From an uncultured Bacilli bacterium (lineage in GTDB: Bacteria > Bacillota_I > Bacilli_A > RF39 > UBA660): a DNA stretch of 36,885 bases. The notes beneath the pieces were generated by a model. That model had not been told where the DNA came from. It saw only the letters and a list, made by a program, of their open reading frames with translations, and did no database searches. How positions within the stretch are numbered: position 1 is the first letter of the stretch; the number at the start of each line of letters is the position of its first letter. Below are positions 7,913-15,084 of this stretch, in pieces. The stretch is from assembly GCA_944372455.1 (NCBI GenBank), contig CALVZF010000012.1, forward strand, positions 1 to 36,885. Reading direction: 5' to 3'. The translations under genes were made by a program, and so were the position numbers.

Positions 7913-8831
7913 TATTGGGTCTATTTCTACTAAGGGAGTAATTATTGATAATATGAATAATATAATTGCAGATGATTATTTATGGACTGAAGGTAATCCA
8001 ATAGAAGCAGTAAAAAAACTTATTAATTCATTATATAAACAAGCTGGTGATGTTAATATTGTAGGAGTAGGAACTACTGGTTCTGCTAGATATTTAATTG
8101 GAAAAATTTTAAATGCAACGGTAATAAAAAATGAGATAACTGCACATGCAATTGGAACGATGAGTTTAATTCCCGATGTAAAAACAATTATTGAAATAGG
8201 GGGTCAAGATTCTAAAATTATCTTAATTGATAAAGGAATAGTTATAGATTATGCAATGAATACAATTTGTGCAGCTGGAACAGGAGCATTTTTATCTTCA
8301 CAAGCTAAAAGATTAGGAGTTAATATTGAAGATTTTGGAGAAATCGCACTAAAAAGTAAAAATTGTCCTAAACTTTCTGCTAGATGTAGTGTATTTGCAG
8401 AATCAGATTTAGTTCATAAACTTCAAATGGGGTATAAAAAAGAAGATGTTATTAGAGGATTATGTAACGCTATTGTGTCAAATTATTTAAACAATGTAGC
8501 CAAAGGTAAAAGAATAAAACCTAAAATTGTATTTCAAGGGGGAGTAAGTAAGAATATTGGAGTAAAAAAAGCTTTTGAAGAACAACTAGGAGAAGAAGTA
8601 ATTACTATTGATAAAGGTCATTTAATGGGAGCTTTAGGAATTGCTTTAATAGCTAAAAAAAGTGATTCTAGAATAAATTTTGATTTTAATATAAAAGATT
8701 ATAATTTTAAAACAGTAGGTATGGAATGTAATGGATGTGCTAATAACTGTGAAATAGTTAGTGTATATAAAAATGATGAAATAATTGATCAATATGGAAA
8801 TAAATGTGAAAGAGGAATTTATAATAGATAA
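7884..8831 (+). CDS. BadF/BadG/HgdC-family ATPase, acyl-CoA dehydratase activase
   Basis: ASKHA-fold ATPase that uses ATP hydrolysis to drive an electron to a low-potential partner. The phosphate-binding motifs are clear: GVDIGSISTKG (from residue 8), GTTGSARYLIG, EIGGQDSKI and FQGGVSKNIGV. C129 (TICAAGTGAFL) and C168 (SARCSVFAESD) are 39 residues apart, as are the two cysteines that hold the [4Fe-4S] cluster bridging the HgdC dimer. An additional C-terminal CNGCANNC motif is present. It is the last gene of the run from spoIIGA and is followed by a strong terminator. The family assignment is firm; the reaction it powers is not known. Confidence 0.9.
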   Translation: MKKEYYLGVDIGSISTKGVIIDNMNNIIADDYLWTEGNPIEAVKKLINSLYKQAGDVNIVGVGTTGSARYLIGKILNATVIKNEITAHAIGTMSLIPDVKTIIEIGGQDSKIILIDKGIVIDYAMNTICAAGTGAFLSSQAKRLGVNIEDFGEIALKSKNCPKLSARCSVFAESDLVHKLQMGYKKEDVIRGLCNAIVSNYLNNVAKGKRIKPKIVFQGGVSKNIGVKKAFEEQLGEEVITIDKGHLMGALGIALIAKKSDSRINFDFNIKDYNFKTVGMECNGCANNCEIVSVYKNDEIIDQYGNKCERGIYNR

Positions 8832-8842
8832 TTAAAATTTTC

Positions 8843-8877
8843 TAGTACTTAATTTATATAAATTAAGTACTATTTTT
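8843..8877 (+). terminator. Terminator closing the spoIIGA-sigE-activase run
   Basis: A perfect 13-bp stem (8843-8855 with 8860-8872, TAGTACTTAATTT and its complement), a loop of four, then TTTTT. Confidence 0.88.
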
Positions 8878-8892
8878 ATGTACCTTATTTAA

Positions 8893-8921
8893 TTGACATA
8901 AAAACTAATAAATGATAGAAT
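8893..8921 (+). promoter_or_regulatory. Sigma-A promoter of the 181-residue orphan gene
   Basis: TTGACA (8893-8898), a 17-base spacer and TAGAAT (8916-8921), followed by a strong AAGGGGAGGA Shine-Dalgarno. Confidence 0.88.
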
Positions 8922-8948
8922 ACATGACATAAGGGGAGGAGAATTTTT

Positions 8949-9494
8949 ATGAGTGAAGAGTACTCATTCATGAAGTTAAAACTAGGAGTAATTAAAGATA
9001 ATTTAAAACCAAAAAAAGAAGAAATAATTGATTTAGGTCCATCTGTACAATTAGTTAGATCTAATATAATGAAATGTGTTAAATATGATCGTTGGAATAA
9101 AAAAGTTACTAATTATAATGGAACATTTAGTACTTATAAATTAGGTATTGATATTTCAAGTGAAATTTATAAAAAAGGAATAGTTTTACTTAGAACTAAA
9201 CATTATGGATATGTAAGGTTGGATCAAATTGAAAATAAGGATGATTGTGAAAAAATTAAACACTTAGAAAGTAAAGGAGTAATTGATTTTTTACAAAGAA
9301 CTAATGGAAATTCAACAATTAAAGCAAGCCAAAAATTATTTCAACATGGTGATATAATATTAGATACAATACCAGATAAAGTTGGTTCTTTATATATTGA
9401 TGATAGTAAAGAAATTATGAGAGTTGAGCCTGTAGACAATTTAGATCAAAAAAAATTGAATCTTATTAAAAAATATTATGTGGATACTAAATAA
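8949..9494 (+). CDS. Hypothetical protein, 181 residues
   Basis: I do not recognise this protein. It is soluble, mixed-charge, with no signal peptide or transmembrane segment. The central part (KLGIDISSEIYKKGIVLLRTKHYGYVRLDQI) looks like a compact alpha/beta or beta-barrel domain, and the C-terminal third has short hydrophobic strands (GDIILDTIPDKVGSLYID). The near-consensus promoter and strong Shine-Dalgarno suggest good expression. It stands alone between the activase terminator and the threonine T-box. Confidence 0.7.
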   Translation: MSEEYSFMKLKLGVIKDNLKPKKEEIIDLGPSVQLVRSNIMKCVKYDRWNKKVTNYNGTFSTYKLGIDISSEIYKKGIVLLRTKHYGYVRLDQIENKDDCEKIKHLESKGVIDFLQRTNGNSTIKASQKLFQHGDIILDTIPDKVGSLYIDDSKEIMRVEPVDNLDQKKLNLIKKYYVDTK

Positions 9495-9496
9495 AT

Positions 9497-9525
9497 TTGC
9501 ATTATTAAATAAATTATGTTAATAT
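9497..9525 (+). promoter_or_regulatory. Putative promoter of the threonine T-box
   Basis: TTGCAT (9497-9502), a 17-base spacer and TAATAT (9520-9525). The match is moderate, but position and spacing fit the start of the T-box leader. The -35 begins just after the upstream stop. Confidence 0.55.
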
Positions 9526-9534
9526 TAAAATATA

Positions 9535-9741
9535 TTTTTATTACAAAGACAAAGGACATGATTATTAAAATTTTATTTTATAGAGAGTTAGTGTGTGGTG
9601 AAAACTAATAAATAAATTTAATAATTACTACCTTTAGAGTAGAAATAATAAAATATTTCCGGTGTTGCCGTTATACAATGAAGTTACAAGGTAGGATGGT
9701 ACCGCGTATATACGCTCCTTAAATTTATTTTAAGGAGTTTT
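9535..9741 (+). promoter_or_regulatory. T-box riboswitch for threonine (thrS leader)
   Basis: The T-box itself is AGGATGGTACCGCG at 9693-9706, one base off the common AGGGTGGNACCGCG. Stem I can be drawn: AAAGG (about 9549-9553) pairs with CCTTT (9631-9635), and ATTATTAAA pairs with TTTAATAAT, leaving a specifier loop whose 3' side ends in ACT-A just before CCT. The specifier is therefore ACU (Thr, 9627-9629). The distal part has AGTTAGTG and the GTGAAAACTAA sequence. The terminator is CTCCTTA (9715-9721) with TAAGGAG (9731-9737) and Ts. Uncharged tRNA-Thr should favour readthrough into the 74-codon gene and thrS. Confidence 0.92.
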
Positions 9742-9763
9742 TAATTTTTATAGGGGGTATAAA

Positions 9764-9988
9764 ATGGAAGATAAATTTATTGTAAAGGAAAAAGTAGATA
9801 GAGATTTTAGAAATATGGAAATAAAAAAACTAAGAAGTTTTATATCTAGAATTTATGATACTAATGAATTTGATAACTATAGATTAGTAGGTACATTAGA
9901 TAAAAAAATTAATGAAAGATACAACAAGTATACAAAACAAAAAGATAATGCCAAAAGCCTTAGAAAATATATGAAAGGAAGATTTTAA
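9764..9988 (+). CDS. Small basic protein encoded between the T-box and thrS
   Basis: A 74-residue, highly charged protein (many Lys, Arg, Asp, Glu; no Cys or Trp) with predicted helices ([15 protein letters not shown] and [23 protein letters not shown]). It has its own AGGGGG Shine-Dalgarno and its TAA shares a base with the thrS ATG, so it is co-regulated by the T-box and probably coupled to thrS translation. It does not look like the TGS domain that thrS lacks. Function unknown; the lack of other features leaves a small chance that it is not conserved. Confidence 0.6.
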   Translation: MEDKFIVKEKVDRDFRNMEIKKLRSFISRIYDTNEFDNYRLVGTLDKKINERYNKYTKQKDNAKSLRKYMKGRF

Positions 9989-11745
9989 TGATTAATATTA
10001 AAGAAGATGAAAATTTAAGTATTTTAAATCATAGTGGGGCACATTTACTTGCTCATGCAGTAAAAAGACTTTATCCTGATGCCTTATTTTGGGTTGGACC
10101 TGTAATTAGTGATGGTTTTTATTATGATATTGATTTAGGTGATAAAGTTTTAACTACTGATGATTTACCTTTAATTGAAAAAGAAATGAAAAAAATAGTT
10201 AAAGAAGATAAATTAATCAAAAGAGAGGAATTAACTAAAGAAGAAGCATTAGAAATGTTTAAAAATGATCCATATAAAATAGATTTAATTAATAATATGG
10301 AGGAAAATACTGTAATTACCTGTTATCGTCAAGGAGAGTTTGTAGATCTTTGTCGTGGACCTCACGTTAAAAGTACTAAGCTTTTAAAACATTTTAAACT
10401 TTTAAAGGTAAGTGGTGCATATTTTAAAGGAGATTCTAAAAATAAGGTTTTACAACGTATATATGGTATATGTTTTAAAACGGATGAAGAGCTACAAGAA
10501 CACTTAAAATTACTAGAAGAAGCTAAAGAAAGAGATCATAGAAAATTAGGTAAAGAACTTGAAATTTTTATGAATCATGAATTAGTAGGTCCAGGTTTCC
10601 CGTTATGGCTTCCAAATGGAGCTTTAGTTAGAAGATTACTAGAAAACTATATTGTAGAAAAGGAAGTAGCTTTAGGATATCATCATGTTTATACTCCTTG
10701 TATCGCAACAACAGATTTATATAAAACCTCTGGACATTGGGATCATTATAAAGAAAATATGTTTCCAGTAATGAAAGTGGATAATGAAGAATATGTTCTA
10801 AGACCAATGAACTGTCCACATCACATGTTAATTTTTAAAAATTCACTTCATTCATATCGTGATTTACCAATAAGAATTGGAGAATTAGCAGCAGATTTTC
10901 GTTATGAAGCTAGCGGTGCGGTATGTGGTTTAGAAAGAGTTAGAGCAATGTGCCAAAACGATGCCCATTTATTTGTAAGACCCGATCAAATAGAAGAAGA
11001 ATTTTCTAAAGTAGTTAAATTAATTTTAGATGTATATAAAGATTTTAATTTAAATAATTACTCTTTTAGATTATCTTTAAGAGATAAAGAAGATACTGAA
11101 AAGTATTATCCAGATGATGACATGTGGAATAAAGCAGAAGATAAGCTTAGAAAAGTATTAAATGACCTTGGAATTGAATATTTTGAAGCAGTAGGGGAAG
11201 CAGCGTTCTATGGACCAAAACTTGATGTAGAAGTTAAAACAGCTATTGGTCATGAAATAACTTTATCTACTTGCCAATTAGACTTTTTACTTCCAGAAAA
11301 ATTTGATTTAAATTATATTGATAATGATGGACAAAAGAAAAGACCTGTAGTACTACATAGAGCAATCTTAGGTACTTTAGATAGATTTACTGCCTTTCTT
11401 ATTGAAGAAACTAAAGGAGCTTTTCCATTATGGCTTTCACCTATTCAAGTTAATATAATTCCAGTTAACAATGAATACCACTTAGATTACGCTAAAGAAA
11501 TTTTTGATAAGTTAAATGAAAAAAATATTAGAGTTAATCTTGATGATAGAGATGAAAAACTAGGATACAAAATGAGAGAAAGTGTTATGAAAAAAAATCC
11601 ATACACATTAGTTTTAGGACAAAAAGAAGTTGATAATAAAACAGTAAGTTATAGAAAAAGGGGTAGTGAACAAACTATTACTGTTACTATTAATGAATTT
11701 TTGAATTTATTACAAAAAGAAATTTCTGATAGAGTAAATAATTAA
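9988..11745 (+). CDS. thrS: Threonyl-tRNA synthetase lacking the TGS domain
   Basis: Charges tRNA-Thr. The 585-residue protein starts directly in the editing domain ([18 protein letters not shown] from residue 12; CRGPHV further on, giving the HxxxH and Cys/His editing site). The class II catalytic core follows, with [12 protein letters not shown] at 272-283 carrying zinc-ligand C276, the [16 protein letters not shown] motif 2 and the [11 protein letters not shown] motif 3, then the anticodon-binding domain. Usual bacterial ThrRS has about 640 residues with an N-terminal TGS domain, missing here. The start is fixed by the AAAGGAAG sequence and the overlap with the preceding TAA. Expression is T-box controlled. 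Confidence 0.95.
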   Translation: MINIKEDENLSILNHSGAHLLAHAVKRLYPDALFWVGPVISDGFYYDIDLGDKVLTTDDLPLIEKEMKKIVKEDKLIKREELTKEEALEMFKNDPYKIDLINNMEENTVITCYRQGEFVDLCRGPHVKSTKLLKHFKLLKVSGAYFKGDSKNKVLQRIYGICFKTDEELQEHLKLLEEAKERDHRKLGKELEIFMNHELVGPGFPLWLPNGALVRRLLENYIVEKEVALGYHHVYTPCIATTDLYKTSGHWDHYKENMFPVMKVDNEEYVLRPMNCPHHMLIFKNSLHSYRDLPIRIGELAADFRYEASGAVCGLERVRAMCQNDAHLFVRPDQIEEEFSKVVKLILDVYKDFNLNNYSFRLSLRDKEDTEKYYPDDDMWNKAEDKLRKVLNDLGIEYFEAVGEAAFYGPKLDVEVKTAIGHEITLSTCQLDFLLPEKFDLNYIDNDGQKKRPVVLHRAILGTLDRFTAFLIEETKGAFPLWLSPIQVNIIPVNNEYHLDYAKEIFDKLNEKNIRVNLDDRDEKLGYKMRESVMKKNPYTLVLGQKEVDNKTVSYRKRGSEQTITVTINEFLNLLQKEISDRVNN

Positions 11746-11746
11746 G

Positions 11747-11772
11747 GAATAGCATTAATGTGCTATTCTTTT
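11747..11772 (+). terminator. Terminator of the thrS operon
   Basis: GAATAGCA (11747-11754) pairs with TGCTATTC (11761-11768), loop of six, followed by four Ts. Confidence 0.75.
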
Positions 11773-11846
11773 CGTTTAAGATTAGTAGAAATTAAAATTT
11801 TAAAGTTAATGATTAATTAATAAAATGTGGAGTTTTTTAGTATTTT

Positions 11847-11876
11847 TGTGTAATTATCAATTTTATAACCATACTA
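11847..11876 (+). promoter_or_regulatory. Possible forespore (sigma-G-like) promoter of the FAD/Rieske gene
   Basis: CATACTA at 11870-11876 matches the sigma-G -10 as known from Bacillus, and TGTGTA at 11847-11852, 17 bases upstream, matches four of six positions of TGAATA. A related leader without a good -35 lies before uvsE. This is an inference from motif similarity only. Confidence 0.35.
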
Positions 11877-11890
11877 ATAATGGTGATTAT

Positions 11891-13369
11891 ATGAAAAATC
11901 AAAGTTTATGGGTGAATAATATAAATGCAAATATAGAAAAAACGCTTAACAAAGATATAGAAGTAGACGTTTTAATTATTGGTGGAGGATTAACAGGGAT
12001 ATCAACTGCCTTCTATTTAAAAAATAGTAACCTTAATATCGCACTTATTGAACAAGATAGAGTAGGATTTGGAGTTAGTTCTAGAACAACGGGTAAATTA
12101 ACATATCTTCAAGAGTTAATTTATCATAAATTAGAAACTAACTTTAATTTTGAAACTAGTAAAAAATATTTAGAATCTCAAAAATATGCTATTAATCTTA
12201 TATTAGATAATATCAATAAATATCAAATTGATTGTAATTTAACTAAGAATGATTCCTATACTTTTACAAACGAAGAAACTGAAATTGTAAATTTTAAAAA
12301 AGAGGAAGCTTTTTTTAAAAAAGCAGGAGTAAAGTTTTCTACTGCTAAAAATTTACCAATTAAACTTGCATGTAAGTATGTAATAAAAGTAGAAGATACC
12401 TATGTGTTTCACCCCCTTAAATATATTTTAGAGCTTAAAAAAATTTGTCTTGATAATAATATAAAAATATATGAAAATACTAAAGCTACTAAATTAGATA
12501 AAGTTAATGATGAATATATATGTTATACTGACAAATATAAAATTATTGCTAAAAAAGTAGTAGTAAGCACTCATTATCCATTTTTTGTAGTACCTGGATT
12601 TATTCCACTAAAAACTCATGTTGAAAAAGCTTATGTAACCGCTTCTTTAGTAGATCAGACTAAAGATTTTAACGCAATTACCAACACTTATCCTATTAAG
12701 TCAATAAGATATTATAACGATAAATCTAATTATATTATATTTGCAGGAAAATCTCATAAATTATGTAATCATTTAAATAGAGAAGAACAATATAAAAGTT
12801 TAGAAAAAGAAGTAAAGGTTAGTTTAAGTAAAAATATAGAATTTATTTGGTCTAATCAGGATATTATGAGTAATGATAATTTACCTTTAATTGGAGTACT
12901 TCATAAAAGTGAACCAAATTTATTAGTAGGAATTGCATATAACACTTGGGGTATGACCAATGCTACTTTAGCAGGAAAAATTTTAAGTGATATTATTTTA
13001 AATAAACATAATGAATATATTAATTTATTTAATCCTAATCGTGCTATTTCATTAGATAAAGTTAAAAATCTAGTTTTAAATTCTTGTTATAACCTAAAAG
13101 CCTTTGCACTAACTAAATTAAAAAGAAACTATTCTTGGTATGATAGTAGTGTTAAATTTGAAATTAGAAATGGTAAAAAAGTAGGAATATATACAGATAA
13201 ATCTGGAATAGAACATATTGTTCACAATTTATGTCCTCACTTAAAATGTAGTTTAATTTTTAATGAAAGAGATAAAACTTGGGATTGTCCTTGTCACGGT
13301 TCTAGATTTGATATAGATGGAAATGTTATTGAAGGGCCTAGTGTATATAATATTAAAATAGATAAGTAG
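11891..13369 (+). CDS. FAD-dependent oxidoreductase with C-terminal Rieske domain (YhfW-like)
   Basis: The start at 11891 follows GGTGAT; the in-frame ATG at 11825 has no Shine-Dalgarno. The 492-residue protein has an N-terminal Rossmann FAD motif (DVLIIGGGLTGISTAFYL) of the DAO/DadA family, a second FAD-contact region (LLVGIAYNTWGMTNATLAGK) near residue 350, and a C-terminal Rieske [2Fe-2S] domain with CPH (C448, H450) and CPCHG (C466, H469) ligands. The architecture is that of Bacillus YhfW, whose substrate is not known. It is a stand-alone gene between the thrS terminator and fmt. The leader resembles the one before uvsE, suggesting shared control. Confidence 0.88.
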   Translation: MKNQSLWVNNINANIEKTLNKDIEVDVLIIGGGLTGISTAFYLKNSNLNIALIEQDRVGFGVSSRTTGKLTYLQELIYHKLETNFNFETSKKYLESQKYAINLILDNINKYQIDCNLTKNDSYTFTNEETEIVNFKKEEAFFKKAGVKFSTAKNLPIKLACKYVIKVEDTYVFHPLKYILELKKICLDNNIKIYENTKATKLDKVNDEYICYTDKYKIIAKKVVVSTHYPFFVVPGFIPLKTHVEKAYVTASLVDQTKDFNAITNTYPIKSIRYYNDKSNYIIFAGKSHKLCNHLNREEQYKSLEKEVKVSLSKNIEFIWSNQDIMSNDNLPLIGVLHKSEPNLLVGIAYNTWGMTNATLAGKILSDIILNKHNEYINLFNPNRAISLDKVKNLVLNSCYNLKAFALTKLKRNYSWYDSSVKFEIRNGKKVGIYTDKSGIEHIVHNLCPHLKCSLIFNERDKTWDCPCHGSRFDIDGNVIEGPSVYNIKIDK

Positions 13370-13408
13370 TAAAATTCATTATTATTAGCAATTTCCCTCA
13401 TTTTATTG

Positions 13409-13414
13409 TATAAT
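13409..13414 (+). promoter_or_regulatory. -10 box of fmt
   Basis: TATAAT, seven bases before the AGGTGAT Shine-Dalgarno. TTAGCA at 13385-13390 is a possible -35 at 18 bases. Confidence 0.55.
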
Positions 13415-13431
13415 CATTTTAGGTGATAGAA

Positions 13432-14376
13432 ATGCAAAAGCTTAGAATTGTTTTTATGGGAACTCCTTCATTTAGTGTACCTGTTTTAGAAGGACTAATT
13501 GAAAATTACAATGTAGTAGGAGTTGTTACTCAACCTGATAAAAAAGTAGGAAGAAAACAAGAAATTGTTTTTTCACCTGTTAAACAATTAGCGCTTAAAA
13601 ATAATATAAAAGTTTTTCAACCAATTAAAATTAGAACAGAATATGATAATATTTTAAAATTGAAACCAGATATTATAATAACTTGTGCTTATGGACAAAT
13701 AATACCGTTAGAAATATTAAACTATCCAAAATATGGTTGTATAAATGTACATGCTTCACTTCTTCCCAAATTAAGAGGAGGCGCACCTATTCATAAGGCT
13801 ATAATTAATGGCTATAAAGAAACAGGAATAACAATAATGTATATGGATGAAAAAATGGATTCAGGAGATATAATAAGTCAAGAAAAAATAAAAATTTTAG
13901 ATAGTTATAATACAGGAATATTACACGATAAATTAGCTTTAATAGGTAAAAATTTATTACTTAAAACATTACCTGATATTATTAATGGAACCATTAATCC
14001 AATTAAACAAAATGAAAATGATGTAACTTATGCTTGGAATATTAAAAGAGAAGAAGAAATTATTGACTTTAACAAATCAACTAAAGAAGTATTTAATCAA
14101 ATAAGAGGGTTAGCTCCATATCCATCTTCATACAGTATTTTAGATGGTAAAGTAATAAAAGTATATGAAAGTATAATAGGAAATCAAAAGCCTAAGACTC
14201 CAGGAGAAATTTTAAAAATATACAATTGTGGGATTGGAGTTAGTACTAAAGATGGAGAAATTATTTTAACTAAAATTAAACCCTTTGGTAAAAAACTAAT
14301 GAATGTAAAAGATTATTTAAATGGACTTAAAAATAAAGAAGAATTAATTGGTAAGAGGTTTAGTTATTATGAATAA
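13432..14376 (+). CDS. fmt: Methionyl-tRNA formyltransferase
   Basis: Formylates the amino group of Met-tRNA(fMet) with 10-formyltetrahydrofolate for translation initiation. The start is ATG at 13432; an in-frame GTG at 13423 lies inside the AGGTGAT Shine-Dalgarno and is rejected. The N-terminal formyltransferase domain has VFMGTPSFSVPVLEGL, the folate/catalytic segment NVHASLLPKLRGGAPIHKAI near residue 106, and MDSGDI; the C-terminal domain contains IRGLAPYPSSYS, usual for Fmt. The length of 314 is normal. The last 8 bases overlap the next gene. Confidence 0.95.
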   Translation: MQKLRIVFMGTPSFSVPVLEGLIENYNVVGVVTQPDKKVGRKQEIVFSPVKQLALKNNIKVFQPIKIRTEYDNILKLKPDIIITCAYGQIIPLEILNYPKYGCINVHASLLPKLRGGAPIHKAIINGYKETGITIMYMDEKMDSGDIISQEKIKILDSYNTGILHDKLALIGKNLLLKTLPDIINGTINPIKQNENDVTYAWNIKREEEIIDFNKSTKEVFNQIRGLAPYPSSYSILDGKVIKVYESIIGNQKPKTPGEILKIYNCGIGVSTKDGEIILTKIKPFGKKLMNVKDYLNGLKNKEELIGKRFSYYE

Positions 14377-15004
14377 AATAAAAGAAATATATACTTTTAT
14401 AAAAGATAAATTAAAAAATAAAAGAACTAGAGCACTAGCAATTCTTTCTTTATATTTTATTTTCTTTCTTTTTATGTTCTTATTTATTAAGTTTTCTTCT
14501 CCTAAAATAGATAATACTAAAACTCAAGAAGAAGTAATCACAAATTATAAAAATATAAATGAATTCTATAATTATGAATATAGCATTGAAATAGAAAAAA
14601 CTGATAAAATAGATAAATATTTACTTAAAGGTACAAATAATAATGAAGGATTTACCCAACAAATGTATTTATATAATCCTAAAACTAATAACTATGAAGA
14701 AATATTAGAATATGTAGATATTAATTCATTATTTATAGACAGAGATAATATAATTTCTTATGTTGATAACCTTAAAGAAGAATTTAAAACAGATTATAAA
14801 GATGGAACTATTCAAAAAAATTATCTTGTTTCTATAAATAAAATAGATAAAAATTATCAAAATGCAGATATAGAAATCAATGTTTTTGAAAAAGATAATT
14901 TTATAAATAAAATTGTAATTGATGGTACCAATTTAGATAATAAGAGTGAAAGTGGAATTATTTCTTCAAAATATACTCTTATATATACAGATATTAATGA
15001 ATAA
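14369..15004 (+). CDS. Single-pass membrane protein of unknown function
   Basis: The start at 14369 overlaps the fmt stop by 8 bases and is preceded by AAGAGG; an upstream in-frame start at 14348 lies deeper in fmt and is less likely. The 211-residue protein has a basic cytoplasmic start, one transmembrane helix (about residues 23-44, AILSLYFIFFLFMFLFIKF) and an external domain of about 165 residues rich in Asn, Asp, Lys and Ile, probably beta-rich. No lipobox, no catalytic motif. Coupling with fmt is probably positional rather than functional. I do not recognise it. Confidence 0.7.
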   Translation: MNKIKEIYTFIKDKLKNKRTRALAILSLYFIFFLFMFLFIKFSSPKIDNTKTQEEVITNYKNINEFYNYEYSIEIEKTDKIDKYLLKGTNNNEGFTQQMYLYNPKTNNYEEILEYVDINSLFIDRDNIISYVDNLKEEFKTDYKDGTIQKNYLVSINKIDKNYQNADIEINVFEKDNFINKIVIDGTNLDNKSESGIISSKYTLIYTDINE

Positions 15005-15020
15005 TATAAGTAAAAATCAC

Positions 15021-15058
15021 AAAGAATAAAGCAATTATAAGTTTTATTCTTTTTTTTC
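15021..15058 (+). terminator. Terminator of the fmt operon
   Basis: AAAGAATAAA (15021-15030) pairs with TTTATTCTTT (15043-15052), loop of twelve, followed by more Ts. Confidence 0.75.
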
Positions 15059-15062
15059 ATGA

Positions 15063-15068
15063 TATAAT
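15063..15068 (+). promoter_or_regulatory. -10 box of polA
   Basis: TATAAT directly after the fmt-operon terminator and six bases before the GGTGGT Shine-Dalgarno. The corresponding -35 would lie in the terminator and is not well matched. Confidence 0.5.
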
Positions 15069-15084
15069 ATTATTGGTGGTAAAA

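Noticed and set aside
11825-11890. Longer N-terminus (MWSFLVFLCNYQF) for the FAD/Rieske protein, which could look like a signal sequence
   Set aside because: No Shine-Dalgarno before that ATG, while GGTGAT stands directly before the ATG at 11891, from which the FAD motif has normal spacing.
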